Shown here: positions 1 through 6,439 of the stretch, piece by piece
Position numbering within the stretch: the first letter of the stretch is position 1
How the letters are laid out: every line of letters begins with the position of its first letter
Assembly (NCBI GenBank): GCA_016765515.1
Contig: JAESPT010000437.1
Coordinates: 1-7,706, forward strand
DNA: 7,706 nt
Reading direction: 5' to 3'
Source of the DNA: Sneathiella sp.
Lineage (GTDB): Bacteria; Pseudomonadota; Alphaproteobacteria; Sneathiellales; Sneathiellaceae
Program-made: the position numbers and the translations under genes
Notes under the pieces: model-generated
The model's database searches: none
What the model saw: only the letters and a program-made list of their open reading frames with translations
What the model was told of the DNA's origin: nothing

Positions 1-2
1 CC

Positions 3-1055
3 GAGATGATCAGCATCTCTGGTCTACTACACGTGGAATCAATTGATAATATTTCCAAAGCCTACAATTACAGCAAATTGACAGAAGAGGCGCGACACAG
101 TCTTTCCGGGCAGGCATTAAGAGACAGCTTCCAGTCCAGGCCTGTCAGAATTTGTTTTCTTGGATGCTGGGATGCTGTTGGTGCAAAAGGAACTCCGATC
201 ATTGGATTACAACCGATTAGCAGGCTGTGGACCGAATATCACAGTGGCAAACTCTGTGAAAACATAGATGTTGCTTGCCAGGCTTTGGCCCTTGACGAAA
301 CCAACCCTGCTTTTGATCCACATATTTGGACTGGCATCCGATCCAGTAATTTTAAAAAACTTGAACAAGTGTGGTTTGCTGGAAGTCACGCCAACGTGAC
401 AGGAGGTCAGCGCGACAGCCGACTTTCAGACATCGCCTTTCGTTGGCTTCTCAACAAAGCATCAAAAGAAGGGTTGAAATTCGACGCTGAGAAGGTAGAG
501 GATTTATCCACACCAGATCCAATGGGCTGTATTGCAGAGACACCGAAGCTGTCGCAATTCACCAAGTGGTTTTCAAAACGACATTATTTGCGCCCCGTCG
601 GCATCGCCGATACTTTTCTTTCCAGGGAGCAAATACCGGGAACCGAGAAAATCCACACATCCATTCACAAGCGGGAACAAACAGACTCTTCCTATAGTCC
701 CCTTGCCTTGTCCAATCTTCCGCCGGGAACTCTACCGGTATGCGAAAGCGAAGATGTTCCGAAACTATCCAACAGGCGGTATGATCGCCTTCAGGTCAAC
801 TGTCCTGCAACATTGCTTGTAAACAGCAGCAGATTTAATGGCAATTTGCTCGACTACAGTTCTGGTGGAGCCCGCATATGGATGCCACTTGATTTGCCCG
901 TTGGGACGGAAATCACTCTCCGTTCCTCTGTTTTGTTTGATGCTGAGAAAGCGGGACGTGTCGTTTGGGTGAAAGACCAATCTCTTGGGCTGAAATTTAC
1001 CGGTGAAACATCGCTGAATGATTTACAGATGCCTCCTCATCAAACGTTGCAGTAA
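3..1055 (+). CDS. DUF2235 hydrolase domain fused to C-terminal PilZ domain (5' partial)
   Basis: The reading frame is open to the left edge, so the ATG at 6 is probably internal. Numbering from that Met, residues 1-165 match the C-terminal half of DUF2235, the alpha/beta-hydrolase family that includes Tle1-type phospholipases. Visible family signatures are FLGCWDAVG (51-59, with a likely catalytic Asp56), the QALALDE segment (92-98), and QVWFAGSHANVTGG (121-134, with likely catalytic His128), followed by LSDIAFRWLL. The GxSxG nucleophile elbow normally precedes this part and should lie just outside the window. A linker (about 166-255) leads to a PilZ domain (256-335) with both c-di-GMP signatures: RRYDR (RxxxR, 257-261) and DYSSGG (DxSxxG, 283-288). 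I see no membrane segment in the visible part. The inferred role is a cytoplasmic or secreted esterase/phospholipase regulated or localised by c-di-GMP. The family calls are strong; substrate and regulation are inference. The gene converges with the exporter gene, and no clear terminator hairpin sits in the 25-base gap. Confidence 0.85.
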   Translation, partial: EMISISGLLHVESIDNISKAYNYSKLTEEARHSLSGQALRDSFQSRPVRICFLGCWDAVGAKGTPIIGLQPISRLWTEYHSGKLCENIDVACQALALDETNPAFDPHIWTGIRSSNFKKLEQVWFAGSHANVTGGQRDSRLSDIAFRWLLNKASKEGLKFDAEKVEDLSTPDPMGCIAETPKLSQFTKWFSKRHYLRPVGIADTFLSREQIPGTEKIHTSIHKREQTDSSYSPLALSNLPPGTLPVCESEDVPKLSNRRYDRLQVNCPATLLVNSSRFNGNLLDYSSGGARIWMPLDLPVGTEITLRSSVLFDAEKAGRVVWVKDQSLGLKFTGETSLNDLQMPPHQTLQ

Positions 1056-1080
1056 TCCCTGCAAATTGTCTGAAATGAAC

Positions 1081-1719
1081 TTAAGTACGCGATGTTATGA
1101 GTTTTAACCCGGCCAGTCCGAATACAATGGAAGTCGTTCCTTCAATCCACCGTCTGAAAGAGGTATATATTCGAACCATGGGTTCCGTGGAAAAAGCAAT
1201 GGCATAGCCCCCGAAGACTCCGATACCAAGCAACCAGCATCCGCCGACAATCAGGAATGAAATCCAGACGGGAGCCCCGGGCTCCACGCCAATTGCGATG
1301 ACAGCAAGCCAGGAAAATATGGATTTCGGATTGGTTAAATGAAGGGCCAGACCTCGGCCAAAATACTGCGCTGAGGACAGTTCCCTACCTGTTTTCACAG
1401 TCTGTGAAATATCCGGACGCATCGCCGAGCGGAAAGCCTTAAAAGCCAGCCAGAACAGATAAAGGCCACCGGCCACTTTCAACGCTGACATCAACCAACC
1501 GAATGTTGACATAAATGCCGACAATCCCAGCGCTGCCAGGATACCCCAGGTCAAGGAGCCAAAGACAACACCTAAAGCCAGGAACAATCCAGCCCGACGA
1601 CCTGTACGCATAGAGGTTGCCATGATGGCAAGGTTAGCCGGACCCGGACTTGTTGTTGCAATTAAATATGCTCCGATGGCGAGCGCGACATCCGGCAAAT
1701 AGGGTATCAAGTCAGACAT
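1081..1719 (-). CDS. LysE/RhtB-family amino acid exporter
   Basis: This is a 212-residue inner-membrane protein, the usual length for LysE/RhtB translocators, which export amino acids or related small molecules by proton-coupled antiport. Family marks are an N-terminal hydrophobic segment (about 9-22) running into TSPGPANL (23-30), a glycine-rich second segment (about 43-66), a third (about 76-93, ending YLFWLAFKAF), the LTNPKSIFSW motif (128-137) that opens the second half, and two further C-terminal hydrophobic segments (about 150-176 and 195-208). The ATG at 1719 has a Shine-Dalgarno-like GGTGAG five bases upstream (1725-1730). It lies 46 bases downstream of smpB on the same strand with no evident terminator, so it is probably the last gene of a dapA-smpB-exporter unit. 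Substrate cannot be read from sequence in this family. Lysine or a related amino acid is suggested only by the dapA neighbour. Confidence 0.9.
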   Translation of the reverse strand: MSDLIPYLPDVALAIGAYLIATTSPGPANLAIMATSMRTGRRAGLFLALGVVFGSLTWGILAALGLSAFMSTFGWLMSALKVAGGLYLFWLAFKAFRSAMRPDISQTVKTGRELSSAQYFGRGLALHLTNPKSIFSWLAVIAIGVEPGAPVWISFLIVGGCWLLGIGVFGGYAIAFSTEPMVRIYTSFRRWIEGTTSIVFGLAGLKLITSRT

Positions 1720-1765
1720 GTTTTCTCACCAGCCACACTATAAATTGAAATTCAAAACAGAAACG

Positions 1766-2221
1766 TCAAACGCTGGATTTCATGATCCGCTGTTTTTCAC
1801 GATTCCAATCCCGAGATTTTTCTGTCGCACGCTTGTCATGCTGTTTTTTACCGGAGGCAAGACCCAGTTTAACCTTCACTTTGCCCCGTTCATTAAAATA
1901 CAGGGAAAGCGGCACAACTGTTTTTCCGGCTCTTTGTATCTGAGCTTCCAGTTTCACCAGTTCTTTACGGTGCATCAGAAGCTTACGCGGCCTGGCGGGA
2001 TCATGATTGTTACGATTACCAAAATTGTATTCAGCAATATGAGCGTTCACCAGATACAGGCCACCATTTTCAAAAGACGCATAGGACTCCTGAATATTTG
2101 CGCCGCCGGCACGCAGGCTTTTCACCTCCGTCCCGACGAGCATAATTCCAGCTTCAAAATCATCTGTAATGAAGAAGTTGTATCTGGCCTTTCGGTTTTC
2201 TGCGATTGTCTTGCCACTCAT
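1766..2221 (-). CDS. smpB: SsrA-binding protein SmpB
   Basis: SmpB binds tmRNA (SsrA) and brings it to stalled ribosomes for trans-translation in the cytoplasm. The 151 residues match the usual length. Signatures in order: [11 protein letters not shown] (8-18), [10 protein letters not shown] (30-39), [18 protein letters not shown] (45-62), the tmRNA-binding segment [18 protein letters not shown] (67-84), and the C-terminal tail [20 protein letters not shown] (124-143), which enters the decoding centre. The start codon ATG at 2221 gives the canonical N-terminus. It lies 14 bases downstream of the dapA stop, and only a weak Shine-Dalgarno is visible, so translation may be coupled to dapA. The dapA-smpB pairing is a familiar Alphaproteobacterial arrangement. 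No tmRNA gene is seen in this window. Confidence 0.97.
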   Translation of the reverse strand: MSGKTIAENRKARYNFFITDDFEAGIMLVGTEVKSLRAGGANIQESYASFENGGLYLVNAHIAEYNFGNRNNHDPARPRKLLMHRKELVKLEAQIQRAGKTVVPLSLYFNERGKVKVKLGLASGKKQHDKRATEKSRDWNREKQRIMKSSV

Positions 2222-2235
2222 GGTGCTACCGTTCT

Positions 2236-3111
2236 TTAATCCAGAATGCCCGCATGGCGCATGGCTGCTTCTACTTCGCGCTTTACGTCCTCTGAAATAC
2301 CAACCAAAGGCAAACGGACATCCGTCTTACATTTGCCCAACAGAGATAATGCATATTTGGTTGGTGAAGGGCTTGAAAACAAGAACAAAGCGCGGTGCAA
2401 AGGTATTAAAAGGTCCTGACAGCGAATTGCCTCCTCTTTATTTCCTGCGAGACTGGCTTCCTGCATACGGGAAACCAATTCAGGCGCCACATTGGACGCC
2501 ACGGAAATACAGCCAACCCCACCATGAGCATTGAAACCAATAGCCGTTGCATCCTCACCGGAAAGCTGAATAAATTCTGGACCGCAATGATGGCGCTGAA
2601 AGGATACACGACCAACATCACCGGTAGCATCTTTAACGCCGACGATATTTTTCAGCTTCGATAGTGCGCCCATAGTCTCCGGTGCCATATCGACAACACT
2701 GCGCCCTGGAATGTTGTAGATATAAATCGGAATATCCACAGCATTGTTGATGGCCTCATAATGGGCATACATGCCTTCTTGCGTCGGTTTATTGTAATAC
2801 GGCATGGCGACAAGAATGGCGTCAGCCCCAGTTTTCTGTGCCTGTTGACCCAAGCGAATGGCTTCGAGCGTATTATTAGACCCAGCACCGGCCATAACAG
2901 GAACACGGCCACCCGCCGCTTCGATGCACAGCTCAACAACACTGTCATGCTCTGGATGACTAAGCGTTGGAGACTCACCTGTTGTGCCCACGGGCACCAG
3001 GCCTTTAGTTCCGGATTTTATCTGCCAGTCACAAAAGGATTGGAAAGCTTTTTCATCCACACGCTCTCCATCAAACGGAGTGATAAGCGCAGTGAGTGAT
3101 CCTCTAAACAT
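2236..3111 (-). CDS. dapA: 4-hydroxy-tetrahydrodipicolinate synthase DapA
   Basis: DapA condenses pyruvate with aspartate semialdehyde, the first committed step to diaminopimelate and lysine; it is a cytoplasmic TIM-barrel enzyme. I chose the ATG at 3111 (291 residues, family-typical) because [13 protein letters not shown] is the canonical N-terminus and AGAGGA lies seven bases upstream (3119-3124). The upstream in-frame ATG at 3153 would add 14 non-conserved residues. Aligned with E. coli DapA (offset of one), the Schiff-base lysine is K160 in GVKDATGD. The proton-relay residues T43, T44, Y106 and Y132 and the substrate-binding R137 are all present. Residues of the lysine allosteric site also align (S47, H52, H55, N79, E83, Y105), which suggests lysine feedback inhibition. 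One deviation is F245, where most homologs have Glu (LFxE). It is first gene of the dapA-smpB-exporter run. Confidence 0.97.
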   Translation of the reverse strand: MFRGSLTALITPFDGERVDEKAFQSFCDWQIKSGTKGLVPVGTTGESPTLSHPEHDSVVELCIEAAGGRVPVMAGAGSNNTLEAIRLGQQAQKTGADAILVAMPYYNKPTQEGMYAHYEAINNAVDIPIYIYNIPGRSVVDMAPETMGALSKLKNIVGVKDATGDVGRVSFQRHHCGPEFIQLSGEDATAIGFNAHGGVGCISVASNVAPELVSRMQEASLAGNKEEAIRCQDLLIPLHRALFLFSSPSPTKYALSLLGKCKTDVRLPLVGISEDVKREVEAAMRHAGILD

Positions 3112-3197
3112 GACAGTTTCCTCTAAAGTGTAATAAATGTGTTCATCTTTCACGATCTCAGCTTTTCCTGAGCCTTTCAGCCAGACCGAAAGATTGA

Positions 3198-3225
3198 TTT
3201 ATAGGCAGACTAGGGAACTTGGCAA
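3198..3225 (-). promoter_or_regulatory. Candidate sigma70-type promoter for dapA
   Basis: Read on the minus strand, TTGCCA (3225-3220) and TATAAA (3203-3198) are separated by 16 bases; each matches the consensus hexamer at five of six positions. Transcription would start near 3190, giving a leader of roughly 80 bases before the dapA ATG. The leader contains a 5-bp hairpin (CTCAG/CTGAG, 3157-3172), too weak to call an attenuator. No known riboswitch fold is recognisable to me. Confidence 0.55.
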
Positions 3226-3562
3226 GAAGTAACTGAGGTTGGACCTCCCCTTTCAACAAAAAAGAGGCAAACCGGTCGAAATCGGTTGAGAAAACCGAGC
3301 ACCCTCATCAAAAAATTCGATTTTCAATCAGATTACATCAACATACGAAGCCGTACTTGCTTTCGAAACACGGCATATCATTCCATTTTTCTCATTTAGA
3401 GTTTTGGTAAGCACGCCATCCATGCGATAATTAAGTGAAATTTATTCTCTGATAAATCGGATGCGAAAATTTTATACAGTCCCCAATTCGCGCCTCAACA
3501 TTCATCAGTGTCTTTACCCTTGGCATCATTAATTGCGTTTGCTGCGAGGCGTCATTGCAGAG
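3226..3562. other. Intergenic region between divergent dapA and the acetyltransferase gene
   Basis: I see no convincing gene in this stretch. It contains a perfect 6-bp hairpin TCGGTT/AACCGA with a 5-base loop (3282-3298) and no T-run after it on either strand. It also contains a GCCGT/ACGGC inverted repeat with a 15-base loop (3350-3374). On the plus strand TTGGTA (3404-3409) and GATAAT (3426-3431), 16 bases apart, form a possible promoter for the acetyltransferase, but the -35 matches only four of six positions. An ATG-initiated frame (3461-3532) ends at a TAA and is in the same frame as the small ORF that follows. Confidence 0.4.
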
Positions 3563-3676
3563 ATGATCGATATGTTTCGTCTCGTTGATAATAACAGGAT
3601 TAGGTTTCTGGAAGATTGCGGCAGGCTTATGCGAAAACTGAATACAATTCTCAAAAGAACAACAAATGAAGCTTGA
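3563..3676 (+). CDS. Possible 37-residue small ORF overlapping the acetyltransferase start
   Basis: An ATG at 3563 (alternative ATG at 3572) opens a 37-residue frame ending TGA at 3674-3676, overlapping the acetyltransferase start by 11 bases. The product is basic, with a stretch RIRFLEDCGRLMRKLNTIL that could form an amphipathic helix. It resembles no family I know. No good Shine-Dalgarno precedes either ATG. The same frame continues upstream across one TAA (3530-3532) to an ATG at 3461, so this could be the tail of a decayed gene, a leader ORF coupling translation into the acetyltransferase, or chance. Confidence 0.15.
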   Translation: MIDMFRLVDNNRIRFLEDCGRLMRKLNTILKRTTNEA

Positions 3677-4202
3677 AACACAAAGGCTAGTATTACGTCC
3701 TTTACAAAAAACTGACTTACCTCGCATGATCGACTACGCGACAAAACCTGAATTTTACCAATATCTACCCATAGAAAATCAGACTGAGGAGACCATTCGA
3801 ACATTCTTCAAGGAAAGGATGAAAGATCAGAAAAATGGTTCTGCAACCCGACACACTTATGCTGTCGCTTTAAAACAAACGGACCATATCATCGGCACAA
3901 TTCGTCTGGAAATCATCAATAAGGAAAAACGCATTGCCGATATAGGATATGCAATGGATCTCTCCTATCAAGGAAAGGGATTGATGTCTGAAGCGGTGCA
4001 TCAGATTGTACAGCATGCTTTTTCAACCCTTGGCATTTCAACAATTTGGGCGAGTGTCTTAAAAATAAATGTGAAATCCTGGAAATTATTGGAACGGATA
4101 GGGATGCAACGTTCCGCAGCGTCCCCTTTAAAAAGTGACTTATCCGAAGGTGGTAGAGAAGACGAATATCAGTATGTCCTTCATTGTGAAGGATCTAGAT
4201 AA
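3666..4202 (+). CDS. GNAT-family N-acetyltransferase, RimJ/RimL-like
   Basis: The 178-residue protein fits the RimJ/RimL-like branch of GNAT enzymes, which transfer an acetyl group from acetyl-CoA to an amine: a ribosomal protein N-terminus, or in relatives a small molecule or antibiotic. The N-terminus LETQRLVLRPLQKTDLP (3-19) is typical. ADIGYAMDLSYQGKGLMSEA (91-110) carries the acetyl-CoA pyrophosphate loop QGKGLM (102-107). N135 through M147 (N..S..LLERIGM) is the conserved motif B region. ATG 3666 is the first in-frame start after a TGA at 3639-3641 and gives the family N-terminus. Its Shine-Dalgarno is poor. The gene stands alone between two AT-rich non-coding stretches. Its substrate cannot be predicted. 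Confidence 0.9.
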   Translation: MKLETQRLVLRPLQKTDLPRMIDYATKPEFYQYLPIENQTEETIRTFFKERMKDQKNGSATRHTYAVALKQTDHIIGTIRLEIINKEKRIADIGYAMDLSYQGKGLMSEAVHQIVQHAFSTLGISTIWASVLKINVKSWKLLERIGMQRSAASPLKSDLSEGGREDEYQYVLHCEGSR

Positions 4203-4396
4203 ATATAATTAAGAAATCCGATTGTTTTTTAAGTACTAAAGTCCAGGCGAACATTTCGATTAGGCCTCGTTGTAAGTCCTCTTAATAATTTAACGATCCA
4301 CATTCTATTTCTTAATAAGTCATTGAAATTAATTTATTATTTTAAAAATCGTAATTAAAATATCACCATCTAGTGTATAGGCCATCACTACTATTT

Positions 4397-4409
4397 GTAA
4401 TATTATTAC
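4397..4409. promoter_or_regulatory. 13-base perfect dyad GTAATA-t-TATTAC
   Basis: Two 6-base arms flank a single central base, about 190 bases before the TadG-like start codon. The 8-mer ATTATTAC in its right half recurs at 4521-4528. This could be a dimeric regulator site. The AT-rich background makes chance dyads likely, so support is limited. Confidence 0.25.
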
Positions 4410-4501
4410 GAATCAATACAGCTAAAAGCTATTATTAGGACAAATATCGATAGAATTTCAGTCTAGTTTTATCCAAAAATTCACCGTTTTTAAACTTCCA
4501 T

Positions 4502-4538
4502 TACATTAGTTTACTACTAAATTATTACACGTAATGTA
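4502..4538. promoter_or_regulatory. Inverted repeat TACATTA...TAATGTA enclosing ATTAC-ac-GTAAT dyad
   Basis: The outer arms 4502-4508 and 4532-4538 are perfect 7-base complements. The inner dyad is at 4524-4535 and shares the TATTAC half-site with the dyad at 4397-4409. The location, 60-95 bases upstream of the TadG-like start, would suit an operator or a stem in the leader RNA. Confidence 0.25.
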
Positions 4539-4596
4539 TTTTTAAACAAAACAATCTAATAAACAGTTCCTGTGAGACTGTTAGTAGGTGTTAAGT

Positions 4597-5970
4597 ATGC
4601 AATTTAAAAACATCCTTTTAAACACAAGCGGTTCGGTATCAATTTATGCCGCTCTCTTTACCATTGTTGCCGTTGGCGCCGGTGCTCTCGCGCTGGATGT
4701 CGGCCGCATGACCCTCCTGAGGGCAGAAATGCAAGATCGCGCTGACGCAGGCGCCATGGCAGCAGCACAATTTCTCGATGGAAGCTCTGGCGCCCGGGTA
4801 ACAGCAACGGATGTTGCAACAAATTCGATGACGCAGACCAGCGGAACAAACAATCAGGCATTAACGGTTGATACAGTCACTTTTTACAGCTCTCTCAGTC
4901 CGCTAACCGTCGCCACAACAGATACCAACGCCAAATACATTTCTGTCACCCTGGATGAAAGCAATATTGATTTTCTATTCGCCCCGCTCTTGAGTATGTT
5001 ATCGAATTCACCGCAGAGCACAGTTGGCACTCAGTCCGCAAACGCAATCGCAGGACCGAAACCCTTTCTATGCCATGCGCCTCCTCTAATGATTTGCGAC
5101 TTTCTTGAAAATAGTCCGCCTACGGATCTCAGAGATCCCGATAACTATGGCCGTATGATCGTCTTGAAAGAACCTCAAGGAGGCGGCGGTTGGGCTCCGG
5201 GCAATTTTGGCCTTCTATCACTCCCCGATGGATCAGGAGGCGCAAGCGCTATTGAAGCGGCTTTGGCTGCCGAAGTACCATCAGATTGTTACAGCCTTGA
5301 AGTAGAAACAGCGACCGGCTCAAAAACCAATAAAATCAAAAACGGCATAAATGCCCGATTTGACAGACCGGGTAATTCCTGGCCCTTCCCCGCGCCAAAT
5401 GTCATCAATTACCCAAGGGATAACGACATTATTGCCGATAGCGATGTGAAACTTGGTGATGGGAATTGGGATATTGAAAGCTATTGGCCTGCCCGTCATG
5501 GCGGTGCTACCGTTCCTGCTGGTTTGCAGGACCATAACAGTGAACAAACACCGCGCCTTCAGGTTTATCTATACGAGTTGGGCAAATCTTACTGGCGATA
5601 CGGGAACGAGACAATCTATCCCATTCCAACCAGCTCGTCTTTACCAGCAGGTTATGAAGAAGTTATTCCCCCTGCGACGGATGTACCGGTGGATACATCA
5701 AATGCAGACGATAACGAATTTGACGGTGTCCCGTCACAAACGGTTGCTTCAAACGACGCGTTCCGACGCTATTTGCAGGTGGCTCAATTGCAATGTGTTT
5801 CAGACAATATCCGTGGCAACGGAACCTATCCGACAAATGGCAATTTTATTGAAGTCCTTGTTACCGAATATGTACCAGATCCACCGAATGCCGCTATTTA
5901 CGGTGAAATTATCCGCGCTCTAACTCCTTCAAACGCATCGGATTACCATGCCAATGTTGAACTCTATTAA
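4597..5970 (+). CDS. TadG-like Flp pilus/Tad-system protein, no von Willebrand domain
   Basis: The protein has 457 residues from the ATG at 4597. I prefer this ATG to the GTG at 4588 because AGGTG (4586-4590) sits six bases before it. The N-terminus is a Tad/TadG-type anchor: a short basic lead, then one hydrophobic segment (about residues 13-35), then LDVGRMTLLRAEMQDRADAGAMAAA (34-57), the hallmark of the TadE/G-like N-terminal domain. The rest should be periplasmic. It has a Cys-bearing block (C159, C167) followed by WAPGNFGLLSLPDGSGG (199-215) and C231, and a further C400 near the end. It is rich in Asn, Asp, Pro and Ser. No MIDAS DxSxS motif is apparent, so it differs from long TadG proteins with a vWA domain. 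It overlaps the next gene by 23 bases. Its role in the machine is inferred from family only. Confidence 0.82.
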   Translation: MQFKNILLNTSGSVSIYAALFTIVAVGAGALALDVGRMTLLRAEMQDRADAGAMAAAQFLDGSSGARVTATDVATNSMTQTSGTNNQALTVDTVTFYSSLSPLTVATTDTNAKYISVTLDESNIDFLFAPLLSMLSNSPQSTVGTQSANAIAGPKPFLCHAPPLMICDFLENSPPTDLRDPDNYGRMIVLKEPQGGGGWAPGNFGLLSLPDGSGGASAIEAALAAEVPSDCYSLEVETATGSKTNKIKNGINARFDRPGNSWPFPAPNVINYPRDNDIIADSDVKLGDGNWDIESYWPARHGGATVPAGLQDHNSEQTPRLQVYLYELGKSYWRYGNETIYPIPTSSSLPAGYEEVIPPATDVPVDTSNADDNEFDGVPSQTVASNDAFRRYLQVAQLQCVSDNIRGNGTYPTNGNFIEVLVTEYVPDPPNAAIYGEIIRALTPSNASDYHANVELY

Positions 5971-6439
5971 ACGATTTATAAAATCAGTCAGTGGATCGTC
6001 TGCGGTTGAATTTGCACTCTATCTCCCGATACTTCTTCTTTTGGTCATTGGCACCACTGAAGTTGGGTATGCCATTTCGCAAAGTGTGATGCTTGAAAAA
6101 AGCATTCGATCCGGGGCTCTATACGCGGCAAGATCGGACCTCCCCTTATCCGCCGCCTCCATAACGGCGGTGACCAATGTAATACAAAAGGGAAATTCCA
6201 ATGGAACGGGCAATTTTCTGATTGATGGCTGGAGTGATACAGCGGCAACACTCACCATTACTGTGAGCAACTATACTTTAACGACCTCCTCTTCTGTGCT
6301 CGGCAGTGATCAGCTCCCGGTGATAACCATTACAGCCAGAGTTCCTTATCAACCCATTCTGGGCAATTTGATGACAGATTTGGGACTTGGAAACATTACT
6401 CTATCTCTTTCTCATGAGCAGGCGCATATCGGTGTATAA
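5948..6439 (+). CDS. TadE-like minor pseudopilin
   Basis: The 163-residue protein begins with a basic segment and the prepilin-like site SG-SSAVE: Gly16 at -1 and Glu21 at +5, followed by a hydrophobic helix (about 22-44). This is the TadE/TadF pattern, processed by the TadV-type prepilin peptidase in the Aggregatibacter Tad system. The remainder is a Ser/Thr-rich periplasmic domain ending in a beta-rich stretch (about 101-134). The start overlaps the TadG-like gene by 23 bases and no Shine-Dalgarno is visible, so translational coupling is likely. The alternative ATG at 5954 would drop two residues. It could assemble with its two neighbours in a Flp/Tad envelope complex. The family call is firm; the partner system is not seen here. 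Confidence 0.85.
   Translation: MPMLNSIKRFIKSVSGSSAVEFALYLPILLLLVIGTTEVGYAISQSVMLEKSIRSGALYAARSDLPLSAASITAVTNVIQKGNSNGTGNFLIDGWSDTAATLTITVSNYTLTTSSSVLGSDQLPVITITARVPYQPILGNLMTDLGLGNITLSLSHEQAHIGV

Larger units (their letters stand above)
4203..4596. other. AT-rich intergenic leader upstream of the tad-type genes
   Basis: This stretch holds no ORF of note and is far more AT-rich than its neighbours: 4321-4380 and 4501-4560 each contain 11 G/C in 60 bases, against 38 in 60 at 4681-4740 inside the next gene. It contains several dyads (listed separately) and a small possible hairpin, AACAG/CTGTT at 4562-4582, with an alternative pairing ACAG/CTGT at 4563-4573, just before the Shine-Dalgarno of the TadG-like gene. 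I could not identify a convincing sigma70 promoter, so the promoter may depend on an activator or an alternative sigma factor. Confidence 0.6.

Noticed and set aside
1056..1080. Bidirectional terminator between the convergent hydrolase-PilZ and exporter genes
   Set aside because: Expected at this position, but the 25 bases contain no credible stem with a T-run.
2222..2234. The 13-mer GGTGCTACCGTTC between dapA and smpB recurs at about 5503-5515
   Set aside because: The second copy is in-frame coding sequence of the TadG-like gene. The flanks diverge at once and no third copy exists, so chance is the simplest reading.
1718..2239. Long plus-strand ORF of 173 codons opposite smpB
   Set aside because: It lies wholly antisense to an unmistakable smpB, shows no family resemblance, and has a low-complexity, Phe-rich composition typical of a shadow frame.
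3112..3153. N-terminal extension of DapA from the ATG at 3153
   Set aside because: The extra 14 residues are not family-like, while the ATG at 3111 has an excellent Shine-Dalgarno and gives the canonical N-terminus and length.
3431..3804. Two minus-strand ORFs spanning the start of the acetyltransferase gene
   Set aside because: Both overlap the conserved GNAT N-terminus on the other strand and their translations show no recognisable domain.
4203..4235. Terminator after the acetyltransferase gene (T-run at about 4225-4230)
   Set aside because: A six-T run is present but only a 4-bp AT stem can be drawn, which is not enough to call it.
5453..5923. 156-codon plus-strand ORF inside the TadG-like gene
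   Set aside because: It is an alternative frame of a gene whose own frame carries family motifs and connects by overlap to the next gene. Its product resembles nothing I recognise.
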